Part shown: positions 27,101 through 36,100 of the stretch, one piece after another | How the letters are laid out: each line of letters starts with the position of its first letter | Position numbering within the stretch: position 1 is the stretch's first letter | From: Saturnia japonica | Lineage: Eukaryota > Arthropoda > Insecta > Lepidoptera > Saturniidae | Assembly: GCA_033032175.1 (NCBI GenBank) | Contig: CM065334.1 | Span: 7,561,705 to 7,625,704 of the forward strand | Direction of reading: 5' to 3' | Length of the DNA: 64,000 nt | Translations under genes and position numbers: made by a program | Notes under the pieces: model-generated | Seen by the model: only the letters and a program-made list of their open reading frames with translations | Told to the model about the DNA's origin: nothing | Database searches by the model: none

Positions 27101-30100
27101 AGTTAAAATGTTGTTTATTAAAAAGTATAAACAGGGTAGGCACACGTGATTACAAAACTTCCCGGAGCGATATTAAAAATGCGCGTGCATTCGCCGTCAG
27201 AGTAGGTAGCGAACTGGCGCTTGTGACCGAGCGATCGCGACTTGCCGCAAAGCTCGCATTCCAGCGGTGCGGGCGCAGGGGTGTGAGGTACACACCTGCA
27301 CGGCACAGCCACGAGCTGTTATCTTCGCCACACCATATTATTATACCATATGCATACGCATATGCTTTGGGGTAATTTTGGTATTGTTTTGTTTTTTATA
27401 GGTTATGGGCAAAAGCGTGCTGGGGAAACTGGCTCTCAAGTGCAGCTGCCGGAACACATATAGGTGCTCTTGGCGACAGATTTTCGACTTGAGGATCAAA
27501 ATATCCTACCACGATGCTAAGGTTTTATGGCGATGATTTCCCACACCGAAAGCTCAGACTCGTTCGTTATAGTGATTCGAAGTCACTTCGATCAACCCGG
27601 TGTCCGTACACACTACGACCTATCATTACTGTAATTTTTCAAGACCATATTAATTCCACCACATCAGTTCCTGACGCTTAAAAAGTTACTTTTACCTGCA
27701 TAATTCTTTGTTTAGAAATCAAGCGAGGGAGCACGAGAAATGGCACGGCGGCCATACCTATGAATGTCAGCTTTGCAGTCAGAAATTTAGGTGAGAATAG
27801 AACAAACAAAAATATTTTTATAGAATTTAACCTGCGAGGGATACCATACGATAGAGGAAAATATGTCGCAGCCAGATCAGAAATATCGCTTACAGGTTTC
27901 ATTTTCACAGCTTTTTATAAAGGAATTACATAATTATGTAAAATGAATCATATATTAGTCTTAGAAAATTATAATATAGTTAAGAATATTTTACGACAAT
28001 TTATTGTATAATGAATACACTTATTATTTATTATTTGGTCACATCCGTACATCGATAGATGGCGTTTAATGGGCGTGCCTACAAATATATTATACAGTGT
28101 GTGCGCCTGCGTATTACGAAGCCTTGGGTAAAGGCGTCATAGCCAGCGTGATGTATTATTCACTTGTTTCACTTCTACTGCTTGCGAACTGTACCAAAGT
28201 TTTTTTTTTTACAGTAAATCAACGTCATACCTCACGCACATGCGCAAGAGTCACCCGACCGAGTACGTGTGCAATATTTGCGGTAAAAGTTGCATAGGAC
28301 GGCACGGACTCCTCATGCACAAAAGCAAAACGCATCGGCGAACTACCGAGGTGAGTTGATACACTTGGTTTTTATTCTTCTTGCCTACCGTTCGGTGGTA
28401 AGCCGTGAAGAAAAGTTTTATCGGACCAGCGCCCCCAATTACGTATTTCGAAAAATCTGAGCCGAAGATTTTACCCGACTGCGAAAACGGAGGGTTATGT
28501 TATTCGAGCGTATTATATCATGTATGTATGTCTATTTGTTTGTCACGCTCTGCAGCCTAAACGGTTTGATTGATTTTAGCATACGAAGATTCGTCTGAGA
28601 ACTCTCTCCCTCACATATATTTCTTTGCTCCGATTTTAAAACTTCAAAGCATGGCAAGAATATTTCATGAAGGCGAATCTCCTAGAAAAACTAAATCAAA
28701 CCAGGATGGCTTGGTTTCCCCAATCCAGGTGTTTTCATAAAACCATATGAAGCAAACCACTAACCTTGATCGCAGCGAATTCTGTTTGCGGTGCACCGCT
28801 ATACTGCCACACACTCGTACACACACACGTACTAAAGTCAACTGTAAGGTTTTGTCCCTTTATTTCCAGGATTTCTATATAAATCAATAAAATAACACCC
28901 TGCGTCGTCCGCTCTCGAACCGTGATTAATTTTAACTGACGGTCGTCACAAAAAAAGTCTCACCTTGCCGCCAACCTCGGTATCGCGATCTACCCACATA
29001 TGAAATTATAAAAAACTGCCTGGACACTATTCGATTATTTTCGGAACGAATTTTTTATGGTTGGTGTATTTATCTAAATTGATTTACCTGTTCATTCCCG
29101 CGAAACCGCCCGTACACTGTTTTTTTTGCTTTATATAGAATGTGTGTTTGATATATTTAATGTATTAATGTTAAACGTATAAAGGTTATAATAAGGAATA
29201 ATTTAGTTAGGTTAAAGTTTTTTCTTTGTGTGTTTGTTTAAACACGCTAATCTCTAAAACTACCCTTCGGATTCGAAAAATTCTTTTTGTATATGATAGC
29301 CAGACTGTCGAGAAATAGTAGACGCTATTTAAGATTAGGCTACAGCTCTCAGATAGCCTTAAATAATGATTTATGTTACGTAAGTCGGAAGTCGAGGCCC
29401 TCCCGAACTACTATATCCGCGTGCGCTAGCGCAATCGTTAATGATACGGAAATACAATGTTATACAAAAATATTGGTTATTAGTATATCTAAAGAAAAGT
29501 CCACGATAGCATATACCTATCACTTATACATAAGCCACAATAAGGTATTTTGTGACAAATATTTGTTGAAAATTATATTTCTGGACATGGCATATTAAGA
29601 TTTACAAAATAAAAGTTACTTCATCAAAAAGACAATTTTATGAAGTTAAATTTTGATATTTGGTTACATAGTTTATGAGTTTATAAAAAATTAAAATAAT
29701 TTGTACTTGTGGGAAGAACAAATATTATAGACTACAAGGGTGCGTTTGCGGCGCAATGTTTGTCGGTTAAAATGAACACGGGTGAAACCGTGGGGCACAG
29801 CTAGTAAATCAGCTAGTAAAACATGATAAAATTTTTGTCTCACCTGGTCATCATACGGGTTACGGGTGAAGGTCGATTTTTCACCATCTCCTCTACTGTA
29901 GTATTATTAATTTGAATTATAATTGAATAAACTAAGGAAGCGACTTGTAAATATGCGGTTTTTTTCTTGCCAGTCCACTGCACCAGAGGGCCTGCCTTCC
30001 GATCGATTCTGTTCCGAGTGCAACGTTCAGTTCCTCAGCGTTGAAGCGTGGAAGAGGCATATACTGACATCAGTGAAGCACTCTCTTCAAAATGAGAGTA

Positions 30101-33100
30101 AGTGAGTACCAGTCTCTTATTGAAAACGTTATCAAAGTAAAAAGATATGCCGCTGCCGTAAGAGAAAAGAACGCATCTAATTAAAACACAAAGGCGTCAT
30201 CTTCACGAGTGGCCGCAACGACTCGTCGCGAGTTTTTTTTTTGTTGAAAGAGCTTAGTTCAATGACAGGCAAGAGGGAAATTAGAATAGTGTCAATAGCT
30301 CGTGGTTAAGTGCCTTCTGCGCTTGCCCCCAAGTTCGGTGAAGCTGTAAAAGCCGCAGCGGCTTCAGGGCCTCTAAGGCTAACCAGTATAGTCAGTTCTA
30401 AAAAAAAGAGAAAAAAAGTGTCAATAGTTGCCTCCTCAAAAAGGTTGAAGTTGGTATTCCCTTTTGTTAAAAATTGTCTCGCTTTGTTAGTATGGGTCAA
30501 ATCTTGTCATTGAATTTTAATACAATTATACCAATCCGTTTGACCCGCAATTTTGCATACACGTTTATAGTCGTACAAGTTCGTGCGCGATTATCCTACG
30601 TTGCCAACAGATGTTGGCGGGGACGAGGACATTGACGACAACGGGGGTGAGTAATGTAGCGGAGAGGGGAATCTCGTGCATTGCGTGACGTAGGCGCGTA
30701 AATCACAGTAGACTGAAGTAAACAGTATTACGTCTTCATACAAACGGCTAAAACGATATCTATGTAAACTTGTACACAATAGTCGCGATTATGCAATTTA
30801 TAACTAATGACGAAATGTTATATTACTTACTTCCTAAAATTTAAAAATTTATTTTGATTTATTAAAATTTAAGAAAATGATTATATTATTATGAAAAATA
30901 AATATGCATTCCCTTCGCAGTACCTCACAATCAATTTTCAAACTAGAAATAAAAACCAAGTAAAAATAATTTATTAAAATATTTTCGTGAAAAGATAATT
31001 TTAATGACATATTAATAAAGCATTATTAAATAAGTAAGTAGTTGTTAACCCAAGAAATACAGTCAGAGAGCCCTAGGTGCGTGTTTATTTACCGAGCGGC
31101 TGCAGGTAATTATTTGAACAACACTGCCGAGATAACATACTATGTATTCACTTTAGTGTACTGTAGTGACGTAATATTGAGCTACCTCGTCCCCGCCAAC
31201 GGCTGTCACATCGGACGGTCGCGCACGAACTTGTTCGACTATAGTTTGGATGGTTATGCTTGGTTAGGGGTCTTCAAGTATTACGTAACGCAATTTTTGA
31301 AGATTTTTAAGGCTCATTCCCAAAATGTAAAGCGCCGTAACATTTTTCTGTACCCTCCTCCCCCTTAAACGTTACGTAACGCCCAAGTCAGCATGAGAGC
31401 TTTTATGGGCCAAGGACAGCTGGTGATACAAATATCCCTGTTTTGAGGGCATTACAGTATGAACTCACTTTAAACAACACTGACTACAGCAATACAGTCG
31501 AGGGATTCCCCGTAAAACAAACAAAAAGGATTGCCAACTTGGGAGAACAAAATGGAAATGACGTACAATATAATCGAGGGATTCCCCGCAAAACATAAAC
31601 TAAAAGGGTTGCTATCTTGGAAAATTTTAATTGCCTAGTTTTTTATTAAAATTAAAAAGAAAACAATTTTACTTATCGCGTTATTCCAACTCCCCTCCCG
31701 CCCTTGTAACGTACGATACGTTTTACTAAGACCCCACAAATTGCGTTACGTAATACTTGAAAGCCCCCCTTAGCTAAGTGACGTCATTCTAAATACAATA
31801 CCGCGGAATCCCAAAGGTGGCAGAATAGTTATTCTTTATACACCCCCATGATATGGGTATCGAATAAAATGGTTTGTTGAGAATAATACGAAAATAAAAT
31901 TTAGTACAACTGAAACTTGTTTTTTTTTTTCAGTTTTTTTTTGTTAATAATTATTATGTCCCAGTCCACAGTGCAAGATATGCGGTGAACAGTTGACGAG
32001 CGGTACATTTCTGACCAGCCACATGAGGGAGCACGAGAAGACGTTGCGGCAAACGACACAGATGTCAGCACCGGTCGTGAAGCTGATCGAGTTGGCTTGT
32101 GAACAGGTTTTTCTTATTGCTTATCGCTTAACAAACTAATGAGAGCAGAATCTTGTATATATTTTTTTTAATACCAAAAGATACCCGCGACTTCGTCTTT
32201 CACGGAAAGAAAATACATCACTGAACACAACACTGCTTATAAAAATCGTAGTGTTTAAAACTTTAATATATATTTTTTAATAAGATACGGCCCAAATATC
32301 TAAGGACTAAAACAGAAAAGAAATTGATCAAAATCTAACGAGTAGTTTTTGTGTATTGAGTCGACAATGACAAGACTTTATCATTTTATTTATATATTAG
32401 CTGTGACCGCGGCTTCGCTCACGTGGACTACAGAATGCCCGCGCGAATATTGCTCCCCCGCTCCCGGCTATTTGAAAGACAAAAATGCTTATTGTGGGTT
32501 TTCCTTAAAATATAGACGTATACTCTCGCTGACATTTTTTGTAGGTCTTTTTAATGTCTACAATTATGTAGTACGTTAAGTTGTTATATCTCTTATGGTT
32601 TACTCAGCGTAAGTCATTTAAGCGACCGAAATGAAGGAAGTACAAACATTTATAAGTTAGTTCGAATTTATACGGATAGGGAAATTAGCCAGTTCTCGAT
32701 TTATTTGCAACTACGGCAACAGTTCGGTCAATTTGGCGCCCTTGAGCATGTCCCCACGCTTTCGGGGCTGATTGTCTTCTGCGCTCGGCCCCAAGTCACG
32801 GTGAAGTTGTAAAAGCCGTCTGAAGCTCCAGGTACCTTTTGGCTAACAGTATAATCAGTGTCTATGAACTTGTAACTAACACGCACAATTGCAAAACTAG
32901 AAATAAATATTTAAAAAATCATTCTGTCTTTTCTGTCAAGTTTTTAGGTAATTGTGTTAGGTTTTATAATAAACTTCATAAACATATTAGCGATTTGCCG
33001 GATAATGAGTCCAAGAATCATGTTAAGCTGGTTTTATTGTCGAAGGGGTATTATAGGGTGGCCGATTACATGAATGGTGGTGATGTCTGAATGTGATTCC

Positions 33101-36100
33101 TTCTCTGTACATCTACTGAAAATGATAATAACTGTATATAATTAAATACTGTAAAAAATAATTCAAAAAAGATAATAAGATGTTGATAAACCCGATCGAG
33201 TTTCTTGTTGGTTCTTCTCGATGTCTGGGATGTTTTCCGTACCGGTGGCTTCTTGGGGCCTAAATTGAATAAAAGATATTTTGATTTTGGTTTATTGGAG
33301 TTACGTATTTGGCCCATCTCTAGTTCGAAACTATTTTCATCGACGTTGTGCCCGAAGACCGAACAAGCTGCGCCACTAATCACTCATGTGAGAATTCTTT
33401 GCGAGCAGTGCGGCGCTAAATTCGTGAACCGTTCAAAACTGCACACGCACGTGAAGAGGATACATCTCGGCGTGAAATACAACAAGAATATCGTCTGCGA
33501 GGTTTGCGGGAAGAAATGTGTGGTGAGTCGATTCATTTTTACCCGACTGCGAAAAGGAGGGTTATGTTTTTCGAGCTAATATATTATTACGACCTGTTAC
33601 AACCCGATTAAAAAGATAGAAAAATCCTTTTCCCGATATATCTCGAAACAACTACAAACTTCGAAATAATGTTCGCGTCGTAAAACAACCGTGGCGCATG
33701 TTTGTGTAAACATCGCAGTTTACACACACATGAATAGAGCTTATCACCTCGATTACGTCATCGAGTAGGCATTGAAAGTAAACATCAAGAGGTATCGCGA
33801 CGCTTCACGATGTTTCTGCGGTCGTTTAGTTTAGGTATATAAGCGACTCAGGCGCGGCGCCGAGCAGTTCAGTTCCGTTTTGAATTACAAAGCGATAAAA
33901 AACAGTGTTGTGAGTTCGTGATATTTGTAACTGTGTGGAATTTGAATAAATCTTCTTCACGTCAATCAAAGATATTTTTAATACCTACGGGTGTAACAAT
34001 ATTATAAAGCTGAAGAGTTTGTTTGTCTGGTTGATCGCGCTAATCTCAGGAACTACTCGTTCGAATGGAAAAATTATTTTAGGATTAGATAGCCCATATA
34101 TCGAGGAAGGCTATAGGCTATATAACATCACGCTACGACCAATGGTAGCGGAGCATCAATGAAAAATGTTGCGTAAACGGGAAAAATTTAGATAGATTTA
34201 GATCTCTCGGTGGACGCCGTTGTGTTTGGATTGTACGGTGATTACCATCATGGGCAGTACCGTCAATGTGCCGAGCTATTTTAATAGAAATCCTTTCGAG
34301 AGCTTCCATTGTGTGACGCAGGCGAAAATGCACCGGTCAGCTAGTGTATGTATGTCTGTTTCTTTATCACACTCTGTAGCCTAAACGGCTTAATGGATTT
34401 TACCATACGAGGTGTCATTAGATTCGTCTAAATTGTGGGAGTGACATAGGTTATATAATATTTAAGTAATGCATCTGGAAATCAAATAATAAGCAAAAAT
34501 AGAAAAACAGTTTTTGTCATGATTTTGTTTCAGTTGGGTTTTTTGTTTCCTTTTTAATAATTTATTTGAAGTTAACTTCTTAGGTTTAGTGCAGTTCACA
34601 CGCGGTAGAAGTGTAACCTTCAGAATACATTAAAATCTCTTTTATACAGAAAGCTGCTAAAAATATTTGCCCTTCAAAAATTAATCAGTGTTGGCATTAT
34701 ACAATGAAACAAACAGATAGACACACAGACAAAAAATTTAATAATTGGTGTTTTGTTATAAATACGGGTAATACTTTGATATGTATTTAGTAAAAAGCTG
34801 TTATTTTGACAAACAGACACTTCAATTTTATTATATGTATTAGATTATGTTGTTAGGCATGGGTAACACTGCGCTACGCCGCGCAATTGCGCCAAATCAG
34901 TTCAACGCGCTGGATATTGTGACAACAGATTATCAAAATGCTCTAGCGTGCTACATATTTGAATTAGATCAATGCACTGGAACAGTAAACGTGCGCTCTG
35001 ATGTATTTGAGATAACTCCTTAAAAATCGATCTTCATATAAGGACACCGGTATGGAAATTCTATGAGGAGTGAAATTTATAAAAGCGTTAGGATTTGTGT
35101 AGGAGGCACCGCGGACGCGCCGCCGTCGCTTCCTTTGCCATATCACTATTTAGTTTTATCCACGAACATCATACGTGTAGGCATAATGAATATGATACAT
35201 TTAGCTAAGAAAGGAGGTAGTATTTGCATATTATATGTAAAGAAATGGCTAAATAACATTAAGCAGTCAAATAGACGCTTATGGGTTCATCCTATTTTGA
35301 TGCAAAGAGAATAGCATGGTGGATTCCGTACACTTTATAAAGATTTTCGTAAAGATGAGTGTAAGTTTTGTGATTATCTTCAGATGAATATTAAAACATT
35401 CGACAAATTATTAGATATAACGTACTAAACGCAAACACTAACTTGTTTTAGTTTAACAGAATATGTTCATTATTCTTACACGTATAATTTTCGTAACTAG
35501 CAATGTATTACGAAAAAGGTACAGTGATATAGCAATTCATGCGGCGGCGCACCCGTAGCGTCGTTTACATGAGCCCTTACGTTTTTCTTCGCAACGTTCC
35601 TTGCACACCTTTCACTTTGAAATCATGAATAATATACATCATCTTGCTTTTAGATAAATCACTAAGCACTCAATCAATCAATAACCTCTTTGGATATGGC
35701 ATATTCAAAGATAATCTTACTTAAGGAGTAAACTCAAGTCGTGTGTCGGAACTGACACACACATATTTTTGAGTTGACGCAAGGAATTTCGCTGAGTGTC
35801 CCATATCTATGTTGTATATTCCAGTCGAACGCGTCGTTGCGTTATCACCAGCGCACGCACACTGGCGAGCGGCCGTACTCGTGCGAGCGCTGCGGGAAGC
35901 GCTTCAGCGACAACAACCAGCTGAGGATACACACGCGCACGCACACCGGCGAGCGACCATACTGCTGCGCGGCTTGCGGGAAGCGATTCAGCCAGAAACC
36001 GGCCCTCAACCGACACTATCGGGTTCTCTATCTCTATTTACCGTCTAACCGTTGCGTTTTTTTTAATACACCTAACGTAGCAAACGATCATTAACCCCCT

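Larger units (their letters stand above)
33539..34562 (+). repeat. Dispersed repeat X, split by a Helitron and a solo LTR
   Basis: The left part (33539-33576, 'acccgactgcgaaaagg') and the right part (34345-34562, 'gtatgtatgtctgtttc') are contiguous in the copies at 28468 and 20641. The Helitron occupies the gap, and a solo LTR sits inside that Helitron. Confidence 0.65.

Noticed and set aside
27045..27330. Solo LTR starting 'tgtagccctcgtcc'
   Set aside because: No matching second copy, no TG...CA end and no target duplication could be found.
30098..30103. Exon 9 donor GAGA|gtaagt
   Set aside because: A good site, but it ends in phase 1 and cannot join exon 10; the overlapping AA|gtgagt fits.
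35807..36048. Minus-strand and shifted plus-strand frames over exon 12
   Set aside because: Shadows of the zinc finger coding sequence with its biased third positions.
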